Both the position numbers and the translations under genes were made by a program. The notes under the pieces are model-generated. The model was not told the DNA's origin. It worked only from the letters and a program-made list of their open reading frames with translations, and did not search any database. This document shows positions 17,058-26,218 of a DNA stretch of 64,000 nucleotides, piece by piece (the stretch's first letter is position 1; each line of letters opens with the position of its first letter). The stretch is from Cellulosimicrobium cellulans (lineage in GTDB: Bacteria > Actinomycetota > Actinomycetes > Actinomycetales > Cellulomonadaceae), in contig NZ_JAFBCN010000001.1 in NCBI RefSeq assembly GCF_016907755.1, forward strand, positions 1,674,001 through 1,738,000, in the 5' to 3' direction.

Positions 17058-17689
17058 GCGCCACGGGGCGGACGACGGGCGTGCGGCAGGGGGTCGACGA
17101 GGTGCTGCGCGAGCACGTGGTCGCGCTCCTCGACGAGTACGACGACGGCGTCCTGCCGATCGTGCAGGCGGGTCAGCCCGTGCTGCGCACGCCGGCGGTA
17201 CCGTACGCCGGGCAGCTCGGCGACGTGCTGCCGCGGTTCCTCGACGCGATGCGCGCGACGATGTACGCGGCGCCCGGCGTGGGCCTCGCGGCGCCGCAGG
17301 TCGGGATCGGCCTCGCGCTCGCCGTCGTCGAGGACCCCGGCACCCCCGACGCGGACGACGAGCGCGAGCGCCCGCCGCTCGCCTTCCGGGTGCTCGTCAA
17401 CCCGCGGTACGAGGCCGTCGGCGACGAGACCCGGACGTTCTTCGAGGGGTGTCTCTCGGTGCACGGCTGGCAGGCGGAGCGGACGCGTGCCCGCTCGGTG
17501 CGCCTCACCGGGCATGACGAGGCGGGCGTGCCGTTCGACGACGTGCTCACCGGGTGGGCCGCACGGATCGTCCAGCACGAGACCGACCACCTGCGCGGCG
17601 AGCTCTACGTCGACGAAGCAGACCTGCGCACCCTGGCGTCCACGCTGGGGGTCGCGCGGCTCCCGGGCGTCCCTCGCCAGGTCGGCTGA
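17054..17689 (+). CDS. def: Peptide deformylase
   Basis: Deformylase removes the formyl group from N-terminal fMet. The 211-residue protein has all three motifs: [16 protein letters not shown] (metal Cys) and QHETDHLRG (HExxH). It has a roughly 40-residue N-terminal extension compared with E. coli. The GTG start at 17054 overlaps the glmM stop, so expression is probably coupled. It is one of possibly several def paralogues in the genome. Confidence 0.95.
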   Translation: MSATGRTTGVRQGVDEVLREHVVALLDEYDDGVLPIVQAGQPVLRTPAVPYAGQLGDVLPRFLDAMRATMYAAPGVGLAAPQVGIGLALAVVEDPGTPDADDERERPPLAFRVLVNPRYEAVGDETRTFFEGCLSVHGWQAERTRARSVRLTGHDEAGVPFDDVLTGWAARIVQHETDHLRGELYVDEADLRTLASTLGVARLPGVPRQVG

Positions 17690-17748
17690 CCGGGCCGCGC
17701 CACCCTGCGCGACACGGCCGGGGCGGGTCGGCGCGCGAGACTACGGGG

Positions 17749-20307
17749 GTGGACCCGCTCGCCCGACTCCTCGCCGCGCCGCCCGACCTGCCGGTGGGGC
17801 ACCACCTGCCCGAGGTGGTCGCCGCCGTGCGCGCGGAGGGGGCCGTCGTCGTGCAGGCGCCGCCCGGCACGGGCAAGACGACGCTCGTGCCGCCGGCCCT
17901 CTCCGTCGCGCTGGGAGACGCCCCGGAGAGGCGCGTCGTCGTGACACAGCCCCGGCGGCTCGCGGCCCGGGCGGCCGCGCGGCGGCTCGCGGCCCTGCTC
18001 GGCGAGGACCTCGGCGGCACCGTCGGCTACACCGTGCGGGGCGAGTCGCGGACCTCACGTCGCACCCGGGTCGAGGTCGTCACGACGGGCACGCTCGTCC
18101 GTCGGCTCCAGCGCGACCCCGAGCTGCCGGGCGTCGCCGGTGTCGTGCTCGACGAGGTGCACGAGCGCCATCTGGAGGACGACCTCGCGCTCGCGCTCCT
18201 GGCGGACGTGCGCGAGAACCTGCGCGACGACCTCGCGCTCGTCGCGATGTCCGCGACGGTCGAGGCCGGGCGGACGGCGGGGGTGCTCGGCGGGGACGCA
18301 GGCGCGGTCCCGGTCGTGCGGGTCGAGGGCGGGCTCCACCCGGTCGACGTCGTCTGGTGCCCCGGGCGCGGTCCGCGCACGGACGCCCGCGGGACCGCGC
18401 CCGCGCTGCTCGACCACGTCGTCGCGACGACGCACCGCGCGCTGCGCGAGCGGACGGGCGACGTCCTCGTGTTCGTCCCCGGCGCACGCGAGGTGGACAC
18501 CGTGGCCGGCCTGCTGGCGCGCGGGCTGTCGGACGTCGACGTGCGCCCGCTGCACGGCCGCCTGCCCTCGCGGGAGCAGGACCGGGCGCTCGAGCCCGGG
18601 CAGCGGCGCCGCGTCGTGGTCTCGACGGCGGTCGCGGAGTCGTCCCTCACGGTCCCGGGCGTGCGGGTCGTCGTGGACGCCGGGCTCGCGCGCGAGCCGC
18701 GCACGGACGTGCGCCGGGGCCTGCCGGGCCTCGTCACGGTGGCCGTCAGCCGGGCGGGCGCCGAGCAGCGCGCGGGGCGGGCCGGGCGCGAGGGGCCGGG
18801 GGCGGTGTACCGGTGCTGGTCCGAGGGCGACCACGCGCGCCTCGCGCGGCACCCGGAGCCCGAGATCCGTACGGCGGACCTCACCGGGTTCGCGCTCGAG
18901 CTCGCGTGCTGGGGCAGCCCCGACGGCGCGGGCCTCGCGCTGCTGGACCCGCCGCCCCCGGCCGCCTGGGCCGCCGCCCGCGACGTGCTGCACGGGCTGG
19001 GAGCCGTGGGGCCGGACGGGGTGACGCCGCTCGGGCGCCGCATCGCCGCCGTCCCCGCCGACCCGCGGCGTGCGCGGGCGCTGCTCGACGCGGTCCCCGA
19101 GGTGGGCGCGGGGCTCGCCGCGGAGGTTGTGGCGCTGCTCTCGGAGGACGTGCGGGTGCCCGGGGCCGACCTGCCCGCCGCCCTCCGCGCGCTGCGGCGT
19201 GGAGGTCCGGGTTCCGCCGCGTGGGCCGCGCAGCGGGACCGGCTCGAGCGGGTGGCGCGCGCCGCCGTGGCCGAGGACGACGCGGCCGGGGGATCGAGCC
19301 CGGCCGCGCGGCGCCGCCCGGCCGACGACGCCGCCGTCGGGCACGTCGTCGCGCTCGCCCACCCCGACCGGTTGGCCCGCCTGCGGCCGGGCGGCGAGAC
19401 GTACCTCCTGGTCTCGGGCGCGGGCGCACGGCTGCCCGCCGGCTCGTCGCTGCAGGGCTCGCCGTGGCTCGCGGTCGCGGACGTGGACCGCACGGCGGGC
19501 CGGGCGGACGCCGTCGTGCGGTCCGCCGCGCCGGTCGACGAGGCGACGGCGCGTGCCGCGGCTGCTCCCGAGCTGCGGTCGACCGGCGTCACCGAGTGGT
19601 CGGGCGGGCGCGTGCGCGCCGCCCGGGTGACCTCGCTCGGCGCGATCGAGCTCGCGCGCGAGCCGTGGCGGGACCCGCCCGCGGACCTGCTGGTGGCGAC
19701 CGTGCGCGACGGGCTGCGCCGCGACGGTCTCGACGGCCTCCCGTGGTCCGACGGCGCGGTCCGGCTGCGGGACCGCCTGCGGTTCCTGCACGGCGCGCTG
19801 GGCGCCCCGTGGCCCGACGTCGGCGACGACGCGCTCCTGGAGCGCCTCGACGACTGGCTGGGCCCCGACCTTCCGGCCGTCGCCCGGGGGCGGGGCACGG
19901 GGCAGGGCGCGGACCTCGCGGGTGCGTTGCGCCGCCTCCTGCCGTGGCCGGAGGCCGCCCGCCTCGACGCGCTCGCGCCCGAACGGCTCGACGTCCCGAG
20001 CGGGTCGCGCGTCACGGTGGACTACGGGCAGGACCAGCCCGTGCTCGCGGTCCGGCTCCAGGAGACGTTCGGCTGGGCGAGCACGCCGCGCGTCGCGGAC
20101 GGGCGCGTGCCCGTGCTGCTGCACCTGCTCTCCCCGGCGGGCCGCCCGGCCGCGGTCACGGCGGACCTCGCCTCGTTCTGGGTGCAGGGCTACCCGCAAG
20201 TGCGCGCCGAGCTGCGCGGTCGCTACCCCAAGCACGCGTGGCCGCAGGACCCTGGCAGCGCCCAGCCGCTGCGCGGCACGCCGCGACCGCGCCGCCGCGA
20301 CGGCTGA
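17749..20307 (+). CDS. hrpB: ATP-dependent helicase HrpB
   Basis: This is an 852-residue DEAH/RHA-type helicase. Walker A is APPGTGKTTLVPPAL (about residues 38-52), Walker B is DEVHERH, motif III is SATVE, and motif VI is QRAGRAGREGPG. The C-terminal half has the HrpB-specific domain ending PQVRAELRGRYPKHAWPQDP. Its physiological role is poorly defined. GTG at 17749 is used, 59 bases after def and without an obvious Shine-Dalgarno. The coding region is extremely GC rich. The following 255 bases before the DedA gene show no definite feature. Confidence 0.92.
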   Translation: MDPLARLLAAPPDLPVGHHLPEVVAAVRAEGAVVVQAPPGTGKTTLVPPALSVALGDAPERRVVVTQPRRLAARAAARRLAALLGEDLGGTVGYTVRGESRTSRRTRVEVVTTGTLVRRLQRDPELPGVAGVVLDEVHERHLEDDLALALLADVRENLRDDLALVAMSATVEAGRTAGVLGGDAGAVPVVRVEGGLHPVDVVWCPGRGPRTDARGTAPALLDHVVATTHRALRERTGDVLVFVPGAREVDTVAGLLARGLSDVDVRPLHGRLPSREQDRALEPGQRRRVVVSTAVAESSLTVPGVRVVVDAGLAREPRTDVRRGLPGLVTVAVSRAGAEQRAGRAGREGPGAVYRCWSEGDHARLARHPEPEIRTADLTGFALELACWGSPDGAGLALLDPPPPAAWAAARDVLHGLGAVGPDGVTPLGRRIAAVPADPRRARALLDAVPEVGAGLAAEVVALLSEDVRVPGADLPAALRALRRGGPGSAAWAAQRDRLERVARAAVAEDDAAGGSSPAARRRPADDAAVGHVVALAHPDRLARLRPGGETYLLVSGAGARLPAGSSLQGSPWLAVADVDRTAGRADAVVRSAAPVDEATARAAAAPELRSTGVTEWSGGRVRAARVTSLGAIELAREPWRDPPADLLVATVRDGLRRDGLDGLPWSDGAVRLRDRLRFLHGALGAPWPDVGDDALLERLDDWLGPDLPAVARGRGTGQGADLAGALRRLLPWPEAARLDALAPERLDVPSGSRVTVDYGQDQPVLAVRLQETFGWASTPRVADGRVPVLLHLLSPAGRPAAVTADLASFWVQGYPQVRAELRGRYPKHAWPQDPGSAQPLRGTPRPRRRDG

Positions 20308-20562
20308 GCCGGTGGGGGCCTGGTCCTCACGACGTACCCGCCGGTCGCGGGAAGTCGTTCGTCGGGATGACGCGCCACGGCGGCCCGCACGGAAGACTCG
20401 TCACCGGGCGCGGCGCTGCCGGGCGGGAATCCTCAGGGGTGGACCGGGGGTTTCCCTGATGGTCGACGTCGTCGCGCTCCGTAGGCTTGTCGTGGCGCAG
20501 GACGCCCGACCTGCCGCCGCCGCCCGCCTGGCCTCCCCGCCAGCCGACGAACGAGGACGCCG

Positions 20563-21360
20563 TTGCCCGACGCCGTGTCGACCTTCCTGGAGAATCTGGA
20601 GACCTGGATTCTCGCCCTCGCGGCGTCCGCGTGGATCTATCCCGCGCTGTTCGGCTTCGCGACGATCGACGGGTTCTTCCCGCCCATCCCGAGCGAGTCC
20701 GTCGTCATCACGCTCGCCGTGTCCGCGCACGCGACCGGCGAGCCGAACCTGCTCCTCGTGCTCCTGGTCGCCGCGGCCGGGGCGTGGACCGGCGACCAGA
20801 TCGCGTTCTCGATCGGTCGTGCGATCGGCACCGACCGTGTCCGGTTCCTGCGCTCGGCGCGGGGCCGCACGGCCGTCGCGTGGGCGGAGCGGGCCCTCGC
20901 GCACCGCGGGGCGTCGTTCATCCTCGCCGCGCGCTACATCCCCGTCGGCCGCGTCGCGGTGAACATGACGGCCGGCGCCGTGGGCTACCCGCGCCGCCGC
21001 TTCATGGCGTTCTCCGGGATCGCGGCCGTCACGTGGGCGCTGTACTCGGTCCTCATCGGGCTCGTCGCGGCGCAGTGGCTGGGCCACGAGCCGCTCCTCG
21101 CGATGGTCGTGGGCGTCGTCCTGGGGATCGCCGCGGGCTTCGCCATCGACCGCGTGCTCATGATGCGCGCGCGCCGCCGGGGCGAGCTGCCTCGGGCCGA
21201 GAGCGCGGCGACCCCGGAGCCGGAGGACGCGGACGAGGCGAGCGCCCCGGAGCGCACCCCCGCCGAGTCCGACGCCGGCCCGGCGACGGGCGCGCCGTCG
21301 TCCGAGGCGACGGGGACGACGGCGTCGGGTCGGCCGGGCGCCGCGCCGCGCGCCTCCTGA
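20563..21360 (+). CDS. DedA-family membrane protein
   Basis: The 265-residue integral membrane protein has the DedA/SNARE-associated domain. It shows an early hydrophobic segment, the FFPPIPSE motif, the charged GDQIAFSIGR segment, and AARYIPVGRVAVNMTAG with the conserved Arg. About four to five further hydrophobic stretches follow. DedA proteins take part in lipid-carrier flipping and envelope homeostasis. The last ~70 residues form a cytoplasmic Ala/Pro/Glu-rich tail. TTG at 20563 is chosen because ACGAGGAC lies seven bases upstream; GTG at 20575 is the alternative. Confidence 0.88.
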   Translation: MPDAVSTFLENLETWILALAASAWIYPALFGFATIDGFFPPIPSESVVITLAVSAHATGEPNLLLVLLVAAAGAWTGDQIAFSIGRAIGTDRVRFLRSARGRTAVAWAERALAHRGASFILAARYIPVGRVAVNMTAGAVGYPRRRFMAFSGIAAVTWALYSVLIGLVAAQWLGHEPLLAMVVGVVLGIAAGFAIDRVLMMRARRRGELPRAESAATPEPEDADEASAPERTPAESDAGPATGAPSSEATGTTASGRPGAAPRAS

Positions 21361-21376
21361 GGGCGCGGGGCGCGGG

Positions 21377-21393
21377 GCCGCCGACCTGGCGGC
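21377..21393. terminator. Small hairpin between DedA gene and coaA
   Basis: A 6-bp perfect stem (21377-21382 with 21388-21393) and a 5-base loop lie in the 33-base gap between these convergent genes. It abuts the coaA stop. It may be a weak bidirectional terminator. Confidence 0.4.
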
Positions 21394-22452
21394 TCAGAGC
21401 TTGCGCAGCCGGACCCGCTGGACCGAGTGGTCCGAGCCCTTGGTGAGCACAAGCGTCGCGCGGCCGCGCGTCGGCAGGATGTTCTGCTCGAGGTTCGGGG
21501 CGTTGATCGCGTCCCAGATCGACTTCGCCTTCTCGACCGCCTGCTCGTCCGTGAGGTCGGCGTAGCGGCGGAAGTACGACTCGGGCCGGGCGAAGGCGGT
21601 GCGGCGCAGGGCGAGGAACCGGTCGACGTACCACTGCCGGATGTTGCGCGTGCGGGCGTCGACGTAGATCGAGAAGTCGAAGAAGTCGGAGACCGCGACG
21701 GTGGACTCGTCGTGCGCGCTCGGACGGGCCGGCTGCAGGACGTTCAGCCCCTCGACGACCAGCACGTCAGGCTTGCGCACGACCGTCTCGGCACCGGGCA
21801 CGATGTCGTACGTGAGGTGGTCGTAGACGGGCGCCCGCACCTCGGCGTGACCGGCCTTGACCTTGGACAGGAACCGGATGAGCGCGCGGCGGTCGTAGGA
21901 CTCGGGGAAGCCCTTGCGCTCCATGAGGCCGCGGCGGGCCAGCTCCGCGTTGGGGTACAGGAAGCCGTCGGTCGTGATGAGCTCGACGCGCGGCGTCTCC
22001 GGCCAGCGGGCCAGCATCTCGCGCAGGACGCGCGCGGTCGTGGACTTGCCCACGGCCACCGACCCCGCGACGCCGATGACGTACGGCGTGTTGCCGGTGT
22101 CTTCCCGGAGGAACGTCGACGTCGCCTCGTGCAGCCCCGACGTGGCGGTCACGTAGAGGTTGAGCAGCCGCGAGAGCGGGCGGTAGACGGCGTCGACCTC
22201 CGCCAGGTCGATGGGGTCGCCGAGGCCGCGCAGCCGGGTGACGTCGTCGTCGGTGAGCGGGAGCGGCGTCGACTCCGACAGGCGGCTCCACACCGCCCGG
22301 TCCAGGTCCACGTACGGCGACGCCGAGGGCGCCGCGAGCCGGGCGGGCAGGAGCTCGGCCGGGTCGGGATCGGTGACGGGTGCGCTCGCGCCGGGGCCGG
22401 TCGTGAGCCCGGTCGGTCCGGTCGCCTCGGTCGGACGGGGAGAACTGTCCAC
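21394..22452 (-). CDS. coaA: Pantothenate kinase, type I
   Basis: CoaA phosphorylates pantothenate, the first step of coenzyme A synthesis. The 352-residue protein carries the P-loop [32 protein letters not shown] and [11 protein letters not shown], all typical of the prokaryotic type I enzyme. The N-terminal ~45 residues are a Pro/Thr-rich extension. GTG at 22452 is chosen; a CAGAAT box lies six bases upstream, so the transcript may be leaderless. It is divergent from glmS by 153 bases. Confidence 0.95.
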   Translation of the reverse strand: MDSSPRPTEATGPTGLTTGPGASAPVTDPDPAELLPARLAAPSASPYVDLDRAVWSRLSESTPLPLTDDDVTRLRGLGDPIDLAEVDAVYRPLSRLLNLYVTATSGLHEATSTFLREDTGNTPYVIGVAGSVAVGKSTTARVLREMLARWPETPRVELITTDGFLYPNAELARRGLMERKGFPESYDRRALIRFLSKVKAGHAEVRAPVYDHLTYDIVPGAETVVRKPDVLVVEGLNVLQPARPSAHDESTVAVSDFFDFSIYVDARTRNIRQWYVDRFLALRRTAFARPESYFRRYADLTDEQAVEKAKSIWDAINAPNLEQNILPTRGRATLVLTKGSDHSVQRVRLRKL

Positions 22453-22591
22453 CCGGCGATTCTGCCGGATCGTGGCCGCTGGTCGTGCCGCGGGTCGTGC
22501 CACGGGGTCGCCCGGAGACCGGCGAATATGGCAGCGGTGGTCACCAAAACCCGCGGATTCTCGCCGCTCCCGAGGTGCCGCGCGCCGTGGA

Positions 22592-22597
22592 TAGACT
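22592..22597 (+). promoter_or_regulatory. Leaderless -10 box of glmS
   Basis: TAGACT ends eight bases before the glmS ATG at 22606. No Shine-Dalgarno is visible between them. The start is fixed by the need for Cys at position 2, so leaderless initiation is a well-supported inference here. Confidence 0.55.
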
Positions 22598-22605
22598 CGA
22601 TCACC

Positions 22606-24483
22606 ATGTGCGGAATCGTGGGCTACGTAGGCCCTGGAACCATGGTCGGAGAGGCCTCGGGGCGACCCCTCGACGTCGCTCTCGAAGGACTCGGTCGGCT
22701 CGAGTACCGCGGCTACGACTCGGCCGGGGTCGCGCTCGTCGCGCCCGGGATCGACGCCGTCGCGTTCGCCAAGAAGTCGGGCAAGCTCGCGAACCTCGTC
22801 GAGGAGATCGACCTGCACCCGCTCCCCGCGGCGACCGCGTCGATCGGTCACACGCGCTGGGCGACGCACGGCGGCCCGACGGACACCAACGCCCACCCGC
22901 ACCTCGCGGACGACGACCGCCTCGCGGTCATCCACAACGGGATCGTCGAGAACTTCGCGACGCTCAAGTCCGAGCTGCTCGCCGAGGGCGTGCAGTTCCG
23001 GTCGGAGACGGACACCGAGGTCGCGGCGCAGCTCCTGGCCCGCGCCTACCGCGAGACCAAGGACCTCACGCTCGCGATGGGGCAGGTCGCCCGCCGCCTC
23101 GAGGGCACGTTCACGCTCCTGGCGGTCCACGCCGACTCGCCCGACACGGTCGTGGGCGCGCGGCACGACTCGCCGCTCGTCGTCGGGATCGGCGAGGGCG
23201 AGAACTTCCTCGGCTCCGACGTCGCGGCGTTCATCTCCCACACCAAGGAGGCGCTGGAGCTCGGGCAGGACCAGATCGTCACGATCACCCCGACGGCCGT
23301 CGAGGTGACGGACTTCGACGGGAACCCGGCCGAGGCCAAGCGCTACACCGTCGACTGGGACGCCGCCGCCGCGGAGAAGGGCGGCTTCTCGTCCTTCATG
23401 GACAAGGAGATCCACGACCAGCCGCACGCGGTGGCGGACACCCTGCTCGGCCGGACGGACCCGTCGGGCAAGCTCGTGCTCGACGACGTGCGCATCGACG
23501 AGGCCGTGCTCCGGTCGGTCGACAAGATCATCGTGGTCGCGTGCGGGACCGCCGCGTACTCGGGCCACGTCGCGAAGTACGCGATCGAGCACTGGTGCCG
23601 CATCCCGGTGGAGGTCGAGCTCGCGCACGAGTTCCGCTACCGCGACCCGATCGTCGACGAGAAGACGCTCGTCGTGGCCGTGACGCAGTCCGGCGAGACG
23701 ATGGACACGCTCATGGCCGTGCGTCACGCGCGCGAGCAGGGCGCCAAGGTCATCTCGATCGTCAACACGCACGGGTCGACCATCCCGCGCGAGTCCGACG
23801 CCGTGCTCTACACCCACGCCGGGCCGGAGATCGCGGTCGCCTCGACGAAGGCGTTCCTGTCGCAGATCACCGCCGCGTACCTCCTGGGTCTGTACCTCGC
23901 GCAGCTGCGCGGGAACAAGTTCCCGGACGAGATCTCGGCGATCCTCGAGGACCTGCGCGACATGCCGCGCAAGATCCAGACGGTGATCGAGCGCGGCGAG
24001 TACGTGCGCGCGACGGCACGGTCCATGAAGGACGCGAAGTCGGTCCTGTTCCTCGGCCGGCACGTCGGGTTCCCCGTCGCGCTCGAGGGCGCGCTCAAGC
24101 TCAAGGAGCTTGCGTACATCCACGCCGAGGGCTTCGCCGCGGGCGAGCTCAAGCACGGCCCGATCGCGCTCATCGACGAGGGCCAGCCGGTGTTCGTCGT
24201 CGTGCCGTCGCCGAAGGGCCGCGAGGGCCTGCACTCGAAGGTCATCTCGAACATCCAGGAGATCCGGGCGCGCGGCGCGCGCACGCTCGTCATCGCGGAG
24301 GACGGGGACGACGCCGTGCGCCCCTACGCGGACGAGATCTTCTGGGTCCCCGAGTCGCCCACGCTGCTCTCGCCGCTGCTGGCCGTCGTGCCGCTGCAGA
24401 TCTTCGCGATGGCGCTCGCGACGGCCAAGGGCCTCGACGTCGACCAGCCGCGCAACCTGGCAAAGTCGGTCACGGTCGAGTAG
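22606..24483 (+). CDS. glmS: Glutamine-fructose-6-phosphate aminotransferase (isomerizing)
   Basis: GlmS makes glucosamine-6-P from fructose-6-P and glutamine, committing carbon to amino sugars. The 625-residue enzyme starts MCGIVGYVG, so Cys2 becomes the N-terminal nucleophile of the class II amidotransferase domain (about 1-240). Two SIS sugar-isomerase domains follow ([34 protein letters not shown]). It ends [13 protein letters not shown], the conserved C-terminus. No glmS ribozyme or obvious regulatory RNA is visible upstream. A strong hairpin follows. Confidence 0.98.
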   Translation: MCGIVGYVGPGTMVGEASGRPLDVALEGLGRLEYRGYDSAGVALVAPGIDAVAFAKKSGKLANLVEEIDLHPLPAATASIGHTRWATHGGPTDTNAHPHLADDDRLAVIHNGIVENFATLKSELLAEGVQFRSETDTEVAAQLLARAYRETKDLTLAMGQVARRLEGTFTLLAVHADSPDTVVGARHDSPLVVGIGEGENFLGSDVAAFISHTKEALELGQDQIVTITPTAVEVTDFDGNPAEAKRYTVDWDAAAAEKGGFSSFMDKEIHDQPHAVADTLLGRTDPSGKLVLDDVRIDEAVLRSVDKIIVVACGTAAYSGHVAKYAIEHWCRIPVEVELAHEFRYRDPIVDEKTLVVAVTQSGETMDTLMAVRHAREQGAKVISIVNTHGSTIPRESDAVLYTHAGPEIAVASTKAFLSQITAAYLLGLYLAQLRGNKFPDEISAILEDLRDMPRKIQTVIERGEYVRATARSMKDAKSVLFLGRHVGFPVALEGALKLKELAYIHAEGFAAGELKHGPIALIDEGQPVFVVVPSPKGREGLHSKVISNIQEIRARGARTLVIAEDGDDAVRPYADEIFWVPESPTLLSPLLAVVPLQIFAMALATAKGLDVDQPRNLAKSVTVE

Positions 24484-24511
24484 CCCTCCGCCGAACCCGT
24501 CGCACGCCGAT

Positions 24512-24559
24512 CAGGTGGTCCTGGTTCGTCCGGTCTCCCGGAGGAGCCAGGGCCACCTG
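24512..24559 (+). terminator. glmS terminator
   Basis: The stem pairs 24512-24518 with 24553-24559 and 24520-24524 with 24547-24551, with a T-G wobble between the blocks. A second short stem sits in the loop. It starts 28 bases after the glmS stop. Confidence 0.75.
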
Positions 24560-24612
24560 CTCGTGGTGGCTGGATCGCCTTGTCGGGGGACGGCAGGCCG
24601 GAGGCCCGGTCG

Positions 24613-24618
24613 TAGGGT
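24613..24618 (+). promoter_or_regulatory. Leaderless -10 box of acpS
   Basis: TAGGGT ends six bases before the acpS ATG at 24625. There is no Shine-Dalgarno in the gap. Confidence 0.55.
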
Positions 24619-24624
24619 GGGCGC

Positions 24625-24975
24625 ATGATCAAGGGCGTGGGGATCGACGTCGTGGACGTCGCGCGGTTCATGGAGACCCTCGAGCGGACGCCCCGGCTCC
24701 GGGAGAAGCTGTTCACGGACGCCGAGCGCGACCTGCCGCCCGCGTCGCTCGCCGCGCGGTTCGCCGCGAAGGAGGCCATCGCCAAGGCGCTCGGCGCCCC
24801 GGCGGGGATGCGGTGGCACGACGCGACGGTGCACCGCGTCGTCGGCGGCCCTCCGGAGGTCGAGATCACGGGCACGGTCGCGGCGCGCGCGGACGCGCTC
24901 GGCATCACGGCGTGGCACCTGAGCATCTCGCACGACGCCGGCATCGCCTCGGCCATGGTCGTCGCGGAGGGCTGA
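24625..24975 (+). CDS. acpS: Holo-[acyl-carrier-protein] synthase
   Basis: AcpS transfers 4'-phosphopantetheine from CoA to acyl carrier protein. The 116-residue protein has [15 protein letters not shown] with the metal-binding Asp8 and the second motif [14 protein letters not shown]. The C-terminus [20 protein letters not shown] completes the fold. It lies near coaA, which makes the CoA precursor, but on the other strand. It is convergent with the LLM gene across a very long palindrome. Confidence 0.95.
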   Translation: MIKGVGIDVVDVARFMETLERTPRLREKLFTDAERDLPPASLAARFAAKEAIAKALGAPAGMRWHDATVHRVVGGPPEVEITGTVAARADALGITAWHLSISHDAGIASAMVVAEG

Positions 24976-24990
24976 CCCCCCGCCACGCGC

Positions 24991-25047
24991 TGTGGGCATG
25001 AAAGGGCCCGGTTCTCGGCCGAGAACCGGGCCCATTTCATGCCCACA
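24991..25047. terminator. 57-base palindrome, bidirectional terminator
   Basis: A 13-bp outer stem (24991-25003 with 25035-25047) and a 13-bp inner stem (25004-25016 with 25021-25033) are stacked. They are broken only by a single bulged A at 25034, with a 4-base GGCC at the centre. It lies between the convergent acpS and LLM genes and would fold on either strand. Confidence 0.85.
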
Positions 25048-25058
25048 AGGTACGGCGG

Positions 25059-26108
25059 TCAGGCCTGGAGGGCGGGGACGACCTGGCGCTGGAAGAGCTC
25101 GAGCTGGTCGCGGTCGGTCGCGGCGAACGGGAAGTAGCCGATCGCGTAGCCGAGGCCCTGGTCGCGCAGGCCCGTGAGCGTCTCGACGATCTGCTCCGGC
25201 GTCCCGACGAGGGGGCCGTTCCGCCACGACCGGACGTTGTCGTCCGCCTTCTCGGGGAAGTATCGGCGCGCGTGCTCCTCGATCCGGTCCAGCCGGTCCG
25301 CGACGTCCTGCTCGGTCTCGCCGATGACCACGTTGTAGTTGGCCGACCGGGTGATCTCGCCGAAGTCGCGGCCGAGGTCGCGGCAGTGCTGCTCGAGCAC
25401 CGCCGACTTGTGCGCGAAGCCCTCGGGCGAGCCGTCGAAGTTGGTGTACTGCGCGTGCTGCGCGGCGATCCGCAGCGTCTTCTTCTCGCCGCCGCCCGCG
25501 ATCCACAGCGGGATGCTCGGCTTCGCGCCCTCGCCGTCCACGACGACCCGCTGCAGGGGCTGCGGGTAGCAGAGTGCGCCGTCGACCTGGTAGCGCCGGC
25601 CCTCGAACGTGCCCGACGACCCGGTCCGCCACATGCTCGCCATGATCTGGACGCCCTCGTCGAGCGCGCGCAGACGCTCGCCCGCGCTCGGGAACCCGTA
25701 CCCGTACGCGCGCCACTCGTGCTCGTACCAGCCCGCGCCGATGCCCATCTCGAGGCGCCCGCCGGAGACGTGGTCGACGGTCGCGGCGACCTTCGCCAGG
25801 TACGTCGGGTCGCGGTACGCCATGCACGTGCACATCTGGCCGAGGCGCACGCGCTGCGACGCCGCCGCGAACGCGGCCATGAGCGTCCACGCCTCGTGCG
25901 TCGCCTCGGTGCTCGGGGTCGGCGTGGTGTGGAAATGGTCGTAGACCCACACGCCGTCCCACGCGAACTCGCCGCCCGGCAGGGGCTCGCCCGCGGCGGC
26001 GTTGTCGGCGTAGTGCAGGAGGGAGAGCATGGTCTTCCAGTGGTCCTCGGGCGGGACGTCGACGAGGTCGTAGCGCCAGCCCTGGGGGATGAAGAGTCCG
26101 AATCGCAT
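25059..26108 (-). CDS. LLM-class (F420-type) oxidoreductase
   Basis: The 349-residue protein belongs to the bacterial-luciferase-like TIM-barrel flavin/F420 enzymes. It begins MRFGLFIPQGWRYDL and shows WVYDHFHTTPTP, the LMAAFAAASQRVRLG strand and the nonproline turn region DHVSGGRLEMGIGAGWYEHE. IPLWIAGGGEKKTLRIAA follows, as in F420-dependent subgroups. The substrate is unknown. ATG at 26108 is favoured over GTG at 26117 because TAGGGT lies seven bases before it. The gene is divergent from the NAD(P)HX repair gene. Confidence 0.88.
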   Translation of the reverse strand: MRFGLFIPQGWRYDLVDVPPEDHWKTMLSLLHYADNAAAGEPLPGGEFAWDGVWVYDHFHTTPTPSTEATHEAWTLMAAFAAASQRVRLGQMCTCMAYRDPTYLAKVAATVDHVSGGRLEMGIGAGWYEHEWRAYGYGFPSAGERLRALDEGVQIMASMWRTGSSGTFEGRRYQVDGALCYPQPLQRVVVDGEGAKPSIPLWIAGGGEKKTLRIAAQHAQYTNFDGSPEGFAHKSAVLEQHCRDLGRDFGEITRSANYNVVIGETEQDVADRLDRIEEHARRYFPEKADDNVRSWRNGPLVGTPEQIVETLTGLRDQGLGYAIGYFPFAATDRDQLELFQRQVVPALQA

Positions 26109-26115
26109 GGCCGTC

Positions 26116-26121
26116 ACCCTA
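26116..26121 (-). promoter_or_regulatory. Leaderless -10 box of the LLM gene
   Basis: On the minus strand TAGGGT precedes the ATG at 26108 by seven bases. This supports 26108 rather than the GTG at 26117, which overlaps the box. Confidence 0.5.
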
Positions 26122-26218
26122 TGCGGGGGCGTGCGGCGGCCCGCTCTCCGGCGTCCGTCGTCTCACCCTGCGGCGGTCCGCGCAGGCGACCGGGGCACCG
26201 GGTCGGCAGGATGAGGTC

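Noticed and set aside
21427-22605. A long in-frame extension upstream of glmS
   Set aside because: The extension is antisense to coaA, and GlmS needs Cys immediately after the initiator Met, which only ATG 22606 provides.
22453-22605. A glmS ribozyme or GlcN6P riboswitch upstream of glmS
   Set aside because: The 153-base interval is too short and the -10 box lies eight bases from the start, leaving no leader RNA to hold one.
24520-24560. A possible tRNA-like fold downstream of glmS (GGTTCGTCC)
   Set aside because: The surrounding bases form one long hairpin (24512-24559), best explained as a terminator; no acceptor or anticodon arms are present.
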